Part shown: one piece after another, positions 1-10,404 of the stretch | Layout: every line of letters begins with the position of its first letter | Numbering within the stretch: the stretch's first letter is position 1 | The notes under the pieces: generated by a model | What the model saw: only the letters and a program-made list of their open reading frames with translations | What the model was told of the DNA's origin: nothing | Databases searched by the model: none | Assembly (NCBI GenBank): GCA_016256075.1 | Contig: SDVU01000021.1 | Span: 1 to 28,327 of the forward strand | Direction: 5' to 3' | Source of the DNA: Dictyocoela muelleri | Taxonomy: Eukaryota > Microsporidia | DNA length: 28,327 bases | Position numbers and translations under genes: made by a program

Positions 1-77
1 CCAAAGGTCTTAGACCACGGTAGGAGACAACTCTCCGGGTTGGCAGCTATGGATGTTGTCAACATGTAATATATATA
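1..77 (+). repeat. SINE-like repeat, 3' tail of copy a (cut by window start)
   Basis: This is the last ~75 bp of the tRNA-headed repeat that recurs at 1643-2101 (minus), 5074-5352, 18094-18537, 21784-21812 and 27908-28327. It shares with copy b the blocks GACCACGGTAGGAGACAAC, TTGGCAG and GTTGTCAACA, and ends near GTAATATAT, after which the copies diverge. The copy starts before the window. Its tail faces that of copy b, so the two form an inverted pair about 1.6 kb apart. Confidence 0.75.
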
Positions 78-572
78 CCTTTATTTCTTTAATTAAGATC
101 TTTAAGCATAATTGTCGATACTATTTCATCTATATTAAAATATGTTTTATACGTGATTTGAGATTTGTCGAATTTAAATGAAATTCCGCCTAGAACTTTT
201 TTATTCAAAAAAGGAAATTATTATTGTTTATTTTTTTATATTCAGAATAATTTGGTCCGGTAGCACAATATAAAATGTTGTCATAATTATCAGGGTCAGG
301 GTTCACAATTTTACATAAAATATTTTACAATTTACATAAAAATAGACACGCGCTGCTCGCTAAAAAATATTTTAAAAAAAAATTAAAATATGTAGTTTTT
401 TTCTTAAATTAAAAATGTGAAATTATTCTTAGACATTGAATTCGAGTTATTATTAAAAATATACCACCATCATTTATTTAATAAAAATCTAAAAAACTTA
501 CATTTAAGTGATAAGTTAAGGATTGCAAATATTAATTTAATTTAAATAGCCGTGAACATTATTTTTCTTCTA
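78..572. other. AT-rich stretch without recognisable gene
   Basis: No reading frame, RNA gene or repeat end is supported here. The sequence is A/T homopolymer-rich and lies between the tail of SINE copy a and the minisatellite. Confidence 0.5.
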
Positions 573-1005
573 ACATGATGCATACAACTTTTTGATTTTC
601 ATTGTAACATATTGTGTCATGTAATTTTTTTCATTTTGTTTTTATAACAACATGTGCTGTCATTGGACCTTTAATTTTGTTTTATAATCCCATATAATGT
701 TATAAGCATCTTACATTTTATTTTTTAAGTTTCATAGAACTCTATAATTTTATTTTCATGGTACCATGGAGCTTTTTCATTTTGTTTTTTATAGTACCAT
801 ATAATATAGTGATATGGAACTTTTTATTTTTTTATAGTATCGTAAAACTTCGTAATTTCGATTTTTTATGGTATTTTGTAACTTCTCCATTCTGTTTTTT
901 GGTATATTGAGTTTTTTATTTTCGTTTTATGGTACCATAGAACTTTTTCATTTTATTTTTTATGATACCATGGGCATTTCCAGTTTGTTTTTTGGTACGA
1001 AATTT
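573..1005 (+). repeat. Degenerate minisatellite, unit about 34 bp
   Basis: About a dozen imperfect tandem units follow the pattern ATGGTACCATAGAACTT, then TTTCATTTTG, then a T-run. The clearest are near 759-793, 793-835, 928-962 and 962-995. Several units carry the palindromic core GGTACC or a one-base variant. Units vary from 27 to 43 bp, so the array is old. The stretch from 1006 to 1642 holds no recognisable feature. Confidence 0.6.
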
Positions 1006-1642
1006 ATTTAAGCGTATAAAGATTTAAATTGTCAAAATATTGTTTGATAATAAATATTTCTATTATGGCTTATAATAATTTGGCCAAAATTTATTTTGGG
1101 CAAAAAGGTGTTTTATTTTTTTAATGTTCTTATGATGTTATATAAATAAAATTTCTGGAAAATAAACAACTAATGTTTTAAATTATTTTGAACATAATTA
1201 ATTTAAAATATATTATATGATATTTCTGATTGAATCGCTTAAAAAGAGTATCAAAAATATCCCTTAACACGGATATTTTTTAAGTTCACATCAGATCCTA
1301 GAATAAATCTTTTAAAGTTAGCTTTTTTAATTTGATCACATTTTGAATAATTATAAGAATTATCAATCCATTACAAAAAAAAATTAACCCATTTTCTTTA
1401 AAAGCATTGAGAACATTTGTTCAAATACTATTAGAAAATTATTAACTCATAAGAATACAATTAATTAATATGATAAAATTATGTACTATTTTTTAATCCA
1501 GTTGCTACAGTTTACGATTTTTGCATTTACTATTTTTTTGTTTTTTGAAATTAAAATAACTCAATGACTTTGTAAACTTTTGAAAATGCACAAATATAAA
1601 TCAATTTTTGAGTTTATCTTAAAAAAAATATTTTCTTTAATT

Positions 1643-2101
1643 ATATATTACGTGTTGACAACACCCATAACTGCCAATTCGGAAAGTTGTCTCCTACCGT
1701 GGTCTGCAACCTTTACTTCTTGGTGTTATAATTATAAATAATTACTCTGCTTAAATGCCAAACTGTATACGCGATCTTCGTTTTATCAATGACTCAGCAG
1801 GATAAGGGTAATTATTGACTTTTCATGAATTTATATTTTTCACTACTTTTTTTGTCGAGATTCGTTGCCGCACTCATCCCCACACCTAAGAGCCACCCTC
1901 CTGCCTCATTTCTCATATTAGACCAAGTCTTAATCAGCTATATTACACTGAAACAACCGCTATTATACTATAATTATATATATATTTAACTGCTTAATAT
2001 CATCCCCTCATTATTTATAAAAGAGTGACGTCCACGGGATTCGAACCATGATACTTAAATTTTACATTCAAGAGTGTTAACCACTGAGCTATCTGGCTCC
2101 C
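1643..2101 (-). mobile_element. tRNA-derived SINE-like element, copy b (most complete)
   Basis: Read on the minus strand this ~459-bp copy runs from a tRNA-like head (about 2023-2101) through a body to the tail ending at 1643. The head has a Pol III A box (2076-2091) and a perfect B box, GGTTCGAATCC (2037-2047). The segment before the B box resembles a tRNA-Tyr (GUA) anticodon arm, but the acceptor stem does not close, so it is tRNA-derived and not a tRNA gene. The body carries AAGACTTGGTCTAATATG and TGCTGAGTCATTGATAAAAC, both also found in copy f. The tail matches positions 1-77. A tRNA head, no coding capacity and several dispersed diverged copies are what define a SINE. No partner LINE is visible. 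I do not recognise the family from known collections. Confidence 0.7.
2037..2091 (-). promoter_or_regulatory. Internal Pol III promoter (A and B boxes) of SINE copy b
   Basis: On the minus strand the A box is TAGCTCAGTGGTTAAC (2076-2091) and the B box is GGTTCGAATCC (2037-2047). Their spacing is that of a tRNA gene without an intron. This is the best-preserved internal promoter in the window, so this copy might still be transcribed; that is inference. Confidence 0.65.
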
Positions 2102-2125
2102 ATTTTTAAACTCTCTATTTTTTTT

Positions 2126-2169
2126 ACCGAATCAGACTTTTCGACCGAATCAGCTTTTTTAGCCGATTA
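2126..2169 (+). repeat. Short tandem CCGAATCAG motif
   Basis: Two near-identical units (ACCGAATCAG followed by a T-run) and a third partial unit (GCCGATTA) lie just outside the head of SINE copy b. They may be flanking host DNA or part of the repeat's 5' leader. Confidence 0.4.
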
Positions 2170-2514
2170 AAATGAGTAACATATTGCTTTAAGGATAATA
2201 AAGATTTAATGAACAGAATATTAGGATGATAATTGTCGTGTATGAGAATACCGACATGGTTTTAGCGTTGTCAAAATTATTGATTCATATTCAGATTTCA
2301 GTTAAAAATTTTAAGCGTGTAATATTGTGTTAGATAAGATATCTATATTTAAAAGACCATAAATGGTTCTCGTAAAAAAGCATATAATTTGATAGTAAAA
2401 ATATTTGGATCTAATCAGTTTTTTTCCGTATAAGAGAAAAACACGACTCCTTTATGATTAATATAAATATTGAATACACTCTTTCAATACGAGGTAATTG
2501 TCTTTATCAGAAAA

Positions 2515-3170
2515 CTTTTTAAAAATCGAGATATTATGCGCGGGTTCATGTATTGCGATGGTTGTGATGATTTGATTAAAACATAATTATAAAAGAAATA
2601 TTGATCATTTAGCTTAAAGTTGTTACCAAAAGTCTCGATTAGAATTTTTAAAATACGTTTAAATTCGAAAGAATAGTATCCTTTCAAACTTTAAAATATC
2701 TTTAAGAGACTGTATTTTGATTTCTTATTGTTATTTTAAGGATTTCTTAAAATTGATCTTTTCGAGGTGTTTGGCATAAAAAAGAAGTTAATTAAAAAAG
2801 TATGAGAAATTGCGCAAAATGATATCTCGGGATCTTGAAGAAAATCTGATAATTATAATTTTGATTGGATTTATATGTCATATTGAATAAATGTTTCATT
2901 ATAAACATAAATATCATCATGGTGGGATCTACAAAAAACCCAGGGTGTTCGTAGTTGAATAAACCGCTTTCAAACGAGTAAAACACTTTGTTAAAGTATT
3001 TCTTCTCGTAAAAAAGAAAAACTTATTAATATATTAAACAATGTATTTCGGCAATGAAAAAAAATTCGTAGCGATGAATATAGAAAATGATCTATTATTC
3101 AAAATTTTTCACAGAAGATTTAATCATATTATTAAGTTTATTAATTTTAAAATGTGGTCAATATCCAAAC
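2515..3170 (+). pseudogene. Merlin/IS1595-type transposase remnant
   Basis: This is a decayed cut-and-paste DDE transposase of the Merlin superfamily (eukaryotic relatives of bacterial IS1016/IS1595). A zinc-ribbon-like piece (MYCDGC) sits near 2545-2565. Near 2861-3035 one frame reads IGFICHIE, a stop, MFHYKHKYHHGG, then KPRVFVVE and, after another stop, FKRVKHFVKVFLLVKKK. This follows the family order IGG-x-VEIDES, KYHRGR and WVFGGIER. The catalytic DE of VEIDES (about 2886-2891) is a stop and Met here, so the gene is dead. I could not find the HTNTIE motif expected near the C-terminus, nor terminal repeats. It is much more decayed than the second Merlin copy at 25209-26228. ORF-like stretches on the minus strand here (2484-2687, 2792-2986) are shadows of it. 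Confidence 0.55.
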
Positions 3171-3299
3171 AATAGAGTCATTATGAAATATATTGAAGTT
3201 AAAACTTAAATCAATGATGGGATAGAGTAACTTGTCTCTCCAAAGCTATATAAATGAAAGGATGCGGAAAGACACTCGTACAAATGATTACTTTTATAA

Positions 3300-5073
3300 T
3301 TTATTGGTCTGATCTGTTAGCTATTTTATTATTCTATAAATAAGAGAACCCCATTTTGAATGATAGAGGAAAACCCGCACAGATCAAAATATTTAAGAAA
3401 AAAAATAAATAAATGGGTAACAAAAAATATTTACATACTATTAACAGCAATTACAGTCTTAATAAAATAATAAAATTACTTTTGAAAAATTTCAACAATT
3501 ATGAAATATTTAACGAGTTTGCTAATGCTTAATTTTATAGAACAAAGATAATCTAAATATTATAGAGACATCTTTTAAGGTCTTTTACATTACGGTAATA
3601 TGATAAATGAAAAATATCTATCAAACATAATGTCTTAATATTAATTGCGATCTAATTAAAAAAATTACCATAAATTTTTTATAGTTATAAAGAATCATAA
3701 ATAATAAATAAAATTGGTCCATAAAAAGTCAAAAATCCGTCTAATAAAAATAAACTAAAATAAACACATGAGAAACATTTGTAATTAATCTGATAAAACA
3801 ACACGAAATTTTTTCATCGAAAAAAACGTCGATAAATTATTTAAAGGAATATGAATTGGTCGATGCAGAAAAATAACGCGATAAATAGGGCGAAAAAAAT
3901 ACATCTACGGATACTTATTCAAACAATTTGACATATATATATACATCAACAAAGGTTTTAGAAGAAAACCATTTATGTTTGTAAATCTTATAGCCACTCT
4001 TAAAATAACCTAAAACTCATTTTTTTCTTGATTTCTTAAATACTTTGCAGAGATTATAAGGAAATAATATTGAACGATTGTGGTATTTATAGCAGGATTT
4101 TACAGAAAATAAAGACAACTACAATGAATTTTATATTTCAATGGCTTAAGCATAAAGAATGAGGTGTTGGACGGGTAGTATGCCGTCAAAACTAATATAA
4201 AAATGATTTTTAAAGGAACAATGATATATTTGCAATCAAATATGTGTGAGAATATACCGGGTTTAATAGTTAGTTGTATTAATTGAAGGAGTAAGTGGTG
4301 GTATGATAATAAAATTAACAAAAAACAAAATGATCTCCACAATGACAAAGTAGATATCCGACCATGTTAAAATAAGATATCTTGTAATAACTGATATATA
4401 TATCTTTCTTGCACTCAAGTGGTATAAATTTCGATGTGCAACCATGAAATAGTTTCTCATAATATTGGATTCAAAAATAAAATGGCGTTTCATACAAATA
4501 ATATTGAAAACCTTTGTCTCAACTGAAAAATGAAGGAAAAAATGTAAATTAAAAATCTATATTAATCGCTTCTAAAATAATTTTATATGGAGGTTTTACA
4601 ATATCAAGAATTCTGAATTTGAAAAATAGGCGGAAAATGAATTGAAATAATGTCATTTAATTAAAACTTAAATTTAAAAAATTCGATTTTTTGATAACCC
4701 CCTCTGTAATGGATTTTTTACTGCCTTGCACCAATGCGTATAAATTAATTTCAAAAAAAAGTGATAAAGTTTTTTAAGAGATTGAAATTGTTTTTAAATA
4801 ATATTTATGTGAACTTATCATTTTTCAAAATTCAATGAAAACCTTACGACTTTCACTAATTCAATCTGCTCATCATTTTTCACTATTTACCATTTTATTG
4901 AGATTAAAATCCTTCCCATTAATGATTCAGTGTAATTGTTAATCACAGTCTATACAATTTCTTTTTATTTTTAACCCTTACTTAATAATCTTCTTATATT
5001 TTGAATGTAATTTTTAATAATTATAAAAAGGGGTTAACTTTATTAGCCGGACCATAAATTTATATGCAATATA
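3300..5073. other. Gene-free AT-rich region, content not recognised
   Basis: No supported feature. Minus-strand open stretches at 4100-4348 and 4263-4493 are hydrophobic or low-complexity and overlap each other. The plus strand of 3990-4560 has slightly richer composition and might be a transposase too eroded to name. I found no motif, inverted-repeat ends or RNA gene. Confidence 0.4.
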
Positions 5074-5352
5074 TATTTAAGACTTGGTCTAATATGACAA
5101 TGAAGTTATGAGTTTATCCTAAATGTAGAACAGCGACACATCTTAGGAAAAAAGTAGTAATCTTTAAAATTTACTAAATGTCCTATAATTATATCTATCT
5201 TGCAGAGTAATTAAGAGAACTTAAATTTTTTATAAAAAATCATTAGTATCTTAGACAATTTATAGATTGAGAACAAAGAACTAAAAGTCGGAAGACTAAC
5301 TTAAGAGGACTCATCTTGTTAAAATTATAATTATTGTCGTCTGTAATATCAA
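5074..5352 (+). repeat. SINE-like repeat, diverged copy c (head missing)
   Basis: It begins at the conserved body block AAGACTTGGTCTAATATG and continues through AAAAGTAGT, TGCAGAGTAATTAAGAG (counterpart of TGCTGAGTCATTGATAA) and a tail in which GGAAGACTAAC and TTATTGTCGTCTGTAATAT match the consensus positions. The tRNA-like head is not recognisable upstream. It is clearly older than copies b and f. Confidence 0.6.
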
Positions 5353-5894
5353 TGCAAAAAAATAATTATTTTTGAAATAAAATTATTCCTAATATCCATA
5401 TTTAGTTTTTTTTTAAAAAAATAAACTTTTATAATAAATTAATAAATAATATGATTTGTATAAATTTAAATTTTTTTTAAGCATTTTTTGATCAATATAA
5501 TTTTCTTAGTAAAATTGGAAATAAAAAATATAAATTTAATTACAAAATAAAAAGGAAATATAACACTAATGTATCATATTTATTATTGATAGGATAAAAA
5601 CAATTCCAAACTATCGAATTTAATAGTTAGTAGTACGAAATTTAATATTGCGATATGTAACGATAACTTACCAATAGGTCCTGAATGATATCCAGTTTTT
5701 TCATTTTTTCTGTAAAAATATCTATTTTTATTAAAAACCTCCCAATTTTTCTTTATTAGACATAAAAGAAAATTTCCTTAAACTTAAATTTAAATATAAA
5801 ATATAACAAACACGATCATTTAAAATCTAAAAGAATATTTATTTTATATAAAACATAAAATTATAAAATTATATATTTAAATTCGAAATAATCA
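5353..5894. other. AT-rich stretch, nothing recognised
   Basis: No reading frame, RNA gene, terminal repeat or tandem array is supported. It may contain the eroded 3' side of the hAT element that follows. Confidence 0.4.
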
Positions 5895-6330
5895 TTTTTA
5901 TTGTAATACAGAGAGAAAATAATTTCTTGGGTAGAAACGAGTATGCTTCTGTGTAGATCATTTGAAATACATGTCATTCTACCAAAGCTTCTTTCGACAT
6001 CTACAGTCGTGAGTTGAAGAAAAAGAAAGGTTTTTTATTATATGCGAGTAATTTCATCCAATCTATAAACGAAATGTAAATAAGAATTATTTTAAATTAA
6101 AGACTCATACCTATATTTAAAAATTGATTTGTAGTCTATTTTTAACATCCTTAAAAATATTAAATTGCTCTCGATGCTTGATGGACACCCCTTTTCTAAT
6201 TCTGAGATCGAAAAATTGTGAAAAGATGATTTTTTAATTAAAAATAGCAATAAAATAAACCTTTTATATAAAAAAATCAGTATACTCATGTATGATTTAT
6301 TGATTTCAGACATCTAAATGATAAACATCT
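5895..6330 (-). pseudogene. hAT-family transposase, C-terminal remnant
   Basis: On the minus strand a 73-codon open stretch (6092-6313) is followed, after a frame change, by a typical hAT C-terminal dimerisation segment at about 6035-5897. It reads FLFLQLTTVDVERSFGRM, then CISNDLHRSIL, then IIFSLYYNKN. In the family this is a hydrophobic strand, a (S/D)VERxFS motif, an arginine-rich linker and a final helix ending in Asn. The hAT dimerisation domain is essential for transposition. The N-terminal BED finger and the catalytic RNase H-like core are not visible; the MULE remnant begins on the opposite strand less than 200 bp further on, so hAT sequence may have been interrupted there. Terminal repeats and the 8-bp target duplication were not found. 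Confidence 0.6.
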
Positions 6331-6499
6331 TGTACTTAGCGTAGTTTTTTACAAATATCAAGCAAAAAGAATAAAATGTTTCTCATCTAGTTAAAAAAAA
6401 TTAATTTTTTTAAGTATAAGAACAGTTGACGGTTTCAAAATAAATTGTTTTTCTTTATTTTTCTATCAAATGTGTTTTAATTCTGAACTAATAAAGTTT

Positions 6500-7200
6500 T
6501 ATAATGGAGTAGTCTATAAGTTTTTATAGAAAGTCTATGGAATATGTGCTATACAAGTAAAATTTTTTTATGAGAAAAAATGTTCTCTAAATTCCTTTCT
6601 ACCTTTACAGCATAAGGTTCACATTCAGACAATTAAAAACGAAGTTTATCAAAAACATTTTTCGATCATACAGTTCTATGATAAAATTTATGATCTCATG
6701 TATAAAAGTTTCGTTGTTGTCTTTACACATTTCTACTGTAGAGAGCAAATATTATTTCTCACGTTTGTATTGACTGAAAAGAATTCACATTATAGTGAGA
6801 ATATATTTACATTTTGTGTTGTTGATTCGTCAAATAAAAAATAAATATTTTTGTCTTAGAATTAAAAGAATACTGTTTCTTTCTATAAAAAATTAGAATT
6901 AACATTTTACGATATTAAGATTCATCGCGCATAGTCTTACCCGTATATTTATCAAGTGAAGTTGTCAAAACCTGTGACTGAAGCTTGTATAATAGATATT
7001 TTAGGATTAAAAAGCTTCAATAAGTTTATTATCGAAAGTGCTAGCATGTACATATTAAGGTATTCATCAAGAGTTCTTTTTTTGTTGTAGCTCTGCCAAA
7101 ATATTTTAATAATAGCGGGATTATATATGTGCCTTAAGTGGTTTAACCCCTTCTTTTGAAAAGAATTATTTTTTCCTTACTGCATACTATGCATGTTAAT
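6500..7200 (+). pseudogene. FLYWCH-type MULE (Mutator-like) transposase remnant
   Basis: A single frame of 115 codons (6500-6844) has only one stop before its end. It opens with NGVVYKFL, GICAIQVKFF, KKC and an HKVH spacing that fits a FLYWCH zinc finger (YxF ... C ... C ... HxH). It then shows SFVVVFTHFYCREQILFLTF and VLTEKNSHYSENIFTF, which follow the MULE catalytic-domain start (DGTF, F-Q-Y-TIH, P-FxLL-x-K, TY). The Asp of DGTF is not preserved. Downstream, to about 7200, other frames give scattered similarity only, such as ALPKYFN near 7086-7110. MULEs are cut-and-paste transposons and some animal and microsporidian families carry FLYWCH fingers. Terminal repeats were not found. Confidence 0.5.
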
Positions 7201-8500
7201 TCGTCATTGAATATTTAAAATCTTTATTTTTGTATAGGAACTTTATAAGAAATTTGTATTTGCTATTTTTCAATTTTAGGAAAAAAATGATTTATTTATC
7301 CGATTTTTTGTAAAATTTTTAAAAATATTCGGTCTTAACAAAAAAATACGAATCAGATTATATCAGACCCTTCTTATCTATATAATATATAAGATAACTT
7401 ATCAATACAATAATGTAATAATAACTTATTAATACAATACTATTGATCCATAATTGACAATACGGGTTATTGATCAGATAAAAATTTTAAATAAATATAA
7501 AATAAATGAAACCTTTATTATAGCAAACCATAACATCTGATAGAATATAAGCAGAATTAAAATGTGTATAGTGCTGTATTAACGATGATTTACAGATTTT
7601 TTTTAATTATTATCAATTTAACGAAAAATTACATATAAATGGTTAGTTTAAAATTTTTTATACCCACGGATGTTTTCACTACATTGTCATCGAAGGTTGT
7701 TACGCAAAAAATAAAACATTAACTTCCAAAAAAATATTTTTTTTCTATATATCTTTAATCACCAATGAAAACATCTTATTCTCTTTTATCAACTGTTGTT
7801 AATAAAAAGAGTTTATATCCATTCTATCCACAAGAATCTATTTTATCTTTTACACTCACCCATTTATACGCCTCTTTACTCTATCGACCGATGTTGCCTA
7901 TTACTTTCAACAATTACAAATAAATTATAGTATCATGGTGATTTTATTTTTTGTTTAGATTCATGACCAAGAAAATGACTTTTCAACTAATTTAAACCGA
8001 AATAAGCTTTATTTAATAATTTGCATAGTAGCGACATTATTGTGAAATTTTTGGTATGCAGAGCAATGTAGAGTTTGCAATAACTAACCTTAATAATATT
8101 ATCAGTTAATAAAAAAAATTAACTGCGAATATTGCCAGTTATAGTTAAATTATCAGAAAAGCAGCAACAGAAAAACCACTGAATCACTGTTCAGTTTAGC
8201 GTTACTGAAATTTCTCAAACAAATAAATAACGAAGAATATAATTACAAATTGGAAATGTTCAATATGTTAAGATTTAATCGTAAAATAACATAAAACCAC
8301 AGTTAGTTCAATGAAAAATTATGATTTCTAACATATTCAAATATTTCTATTAGGCAAATCGTTTTGTATAAAATTCTTATTTCTTGATATTTTTCTAATA
8401 AAAATAAATTTTATAAAAAGGATGCTATTCTTTTTAAAAATATTTAAATCATTTATTTTCAGTTTAGAAGATTGGTCAAAGTTAAAATATATAAAATCAA
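7201..8500. other. AT-rich region without recognised gene; one short hairpin
   Basis: No coding match. A perfect 8-bp stem hairpin, CAGTTAAT / ATTAACTG with an A-run loop, lies at 8103-8125 and is followed by further CAGTTA-like words to about 8160. The minus strand of 7600-7910 may be eroded coding sequence, but I cannot name a family. Confidence 0.35.
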
Positions 8501-8507
8501 TACAGTG

Positions 8508-8564
8508 CTCCTCGCGAAATTTTCCTAAATTGGGGATTTAAGATTAGTGAAAATTTCGCGGGGT
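8508..8564. repeat. Sub-terminal hairpin of the pogo element
   Basis: CCTCGCGAAATTTTC near 8510-8524 is the near-perfect inverse of GAAAATTTCGCGGGG near 8549-8563, leaving about 25 bases of loop. The same arrangement, more decayed, appears at 19684-19741. It is therefore a conserved property of this element's end, perhaps a transposase-binding site; the binding role is inference. Confidence 0.6.
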
Positions 8565-9061
8565 GTAAAATTTAGTGGAGTTTCTTAAATTTTTATTTTT
8601 CAATTTTAAATAATCTAATATTGTTTTCAATTCGTTTTTTTCTTTATATATATATATATATTTAAGTTAGTTTTAATGAATTTTAAAGACTGGTAAATTT
8701 CAGAATTGCATTTTTTTGGCTTAATAAAAATGTTTCTATAGTGTTAAAATTCGAAATAATTGTTAAAAAAGACACATCATGATTTTCAACTTCTGCATCA
8801 CAAAATTTTTTCCTAAAAAAATTCAGATTTATTTTCATTATAATTTCCGAAATTTGTTCCCATAACTATTGGATTATACTTAAATCATTGTTATCTTCGA
8901 AAATTTCAATAACGCCAGGGTTTAAGTTTAAGTATTCTGAAGATGGCATTGAATCATTTTTAAAAAATTTTGTAAAATTATCATAATTTTTAATTTCTTC
9001 TTTATTATTATTATTATTATTTAAAACTATATTTTTTCAATTTTCCTAGTGTCGTTCATTC

Positions 9062-10200
9062 TAAAATTTTTTTTACAACAATTTATAATTGTATCTTAGC
9101 TTAAATCCTCCCGAGGATGTTTTAAATAAATAATCTCATCTTTAATATTGATTTCTAAAAAAGATTTTCTACTATCACACCCGGGGATATTTCATTGACA
9201 ATTTTGGATAACTAGTAGCCAAAATATTTGCCTTTAAAACTTTTTATTATCCTGAATCAAGTGATTGGAGTTTAGAAGTGCTATTTTTAGGCAAAAAATA
9301 AAAGCTCAATATTGCTCATTTCAGATGTTATTTTATGTAAAGAGCAATTTTCTAATATCAGAAGAATTTTCCGATTTTTAATTTTCAATTCGAAATTCTA
9401 ATCGAAAGGCCACCTATTAAATTCAAAAGACGTCATAAAAGCATTTCTGTTGAATGAATATTTGCAGAAAAAATCTTTATCGAAGTTTTAATGCTCTTGG
9501 ATTTTTAAATTTTTCAATTAAAAAGGGTTTGATTTTTTAGTACCATCATTTTACAACTTAAGATGATTGTTAATCAGTCTTTATATTTTTTATACTTTTT
9601 CTAACCTTTGAAACTAAACTTTTGAGGGTACAAGTTTGTAAAGAAGTACAGTTTCGTCAAAAAAAATGTTTTTTGTCTATAAAATTTCAATATTTTGCTT
9701 AAACAATTAAAAAAGCTACCCAAGTATCGCTTCTAGACATTAAATTCTTCTCCACTGAAGTTTCGGAAAAATATTTATATTTTTTATTAAATATATATAT
9801 ATCCATCCATTAGAAACAGTGAAATCTAATGAACTTTTCTGCTTATCATCCATGATAAGAGATAATTATATATTTTTAAACCTTGTTTTCTAAAATATAT
9901 TCTGAAATATAACTCCCCTGACCTTCAATCATATCAACCCAATCTTTAATCCGGCTTCTACACCTACCTGTTTAATTATTCTTGGAACATATATCAATTT
10001 ATTATTTATAAGGTATGCATTTTTAATAGATTCTCCAGATCTAAGAAATTTTTTTATGGATCTTGGGCTAATATTTTTTTAACTTAATTCCGAAAAACTC
10101 CGTAATTCTTGTATCATTCACATTTTTATTAGCCTTTTTTATATTCAATTACATCTATTTTCTCTTTTAATGTCAATCTCTTGAGATTTTTATTTTTCAT
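9062..10200 (-). pseudogene. pogo/Tigger (CENP-B-like) transposase remnant
   Basis: Transposase order is preserved on the minus strand, though frames shift repeatedly. An ATG at 10198-10200 opens the helix-turn-helix segment KRLTLKEKIDVIEY, then VNDTRITEFFGI. A second DNA-binding piece, CRSRIKDWVDMIEGQ, sits near 9930. The catalytic core follows: DETVLLYKL (DET at 9650-9658), FNRNAFMTSFEFNRW near 9430, NRKILLILENCSLHK (9336-9380) and, one frame over, NSTSKLQSLDSG (9251-9286), then IIKSFKGKYF. INCCKKNF near 9065-9090 matches the C-terminal NCFxKAGF block. In the family the second catalytic residue lies in LLLDNCPSH; here it reads LILENCSLH, so the Asp is Glu. Several stops and frame changes show it is dead. 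Product in life: a DDE/D transposase acting at TA sites. Confidence 0.75.
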
Positions 10201-10404
10201 AATGAGTCCATAATTTTTAATTTTGAAAAAAAGGAAAATTATGCGGGGTCAGTAAATTAAGCAGAGTTTGTTTATAAATACAGTTATTGTAGAAAGAAAA
10301 CGGAAAAATAAGGGGGTTAAAATTAAGCGGGGTGAAAATAAAGCGAATTTATTTTATTAAGTAATTTTTTTTCGAAATTGGGTCTTATTTCGAGAGTAAC
10401 CCGA

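Larger units (their letters stand above)
8503..10345 (-). mobile_element. pogo/Tigger-family DNA transposon, broken
   Basis: The low-coordinate end starts with TA (8501-8502) then CAGTGCTCCTCGCG, the usual TA-CAG start of pogo/Tigger elements. It holds a transposase remnant on the minus strand (9062-10200). The sub-terminal word AATTxxGCGGGGT occurs at about 8553-8567, 10237-10250 and 10323-10336, and a relative lies at 19729-19741, so both sides share end sequence. No clear CTG-TA end was found on the high-coordinate side; 10345 is an estimate from the last such word. At about 1.8 kb the length suits a single-gene Tigger. Confidence 0.65.

Noticed and set aside
2023-2101. Functional tRNA gene
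   Set aside because: A and B boxes are present but the acceptor stem does not close and the D stem is broken. The same sequence recurs as the head of a longer repeat.
4100-4493. Two overlapping minus-strand open frames (82 and 76 codons)
   Set aside because: They overlap in different frames, are rich in Phe/Ile/Leu/Tyr as expected in AT-rich DNA, and show no motif.
9001-9022. TTA microsatellite and nearby TA runs (8645-8660, 9786-9801)
   Set aside because: Simple repeats expected at this base composition; they add nothing beyond the pogo element that contains them.
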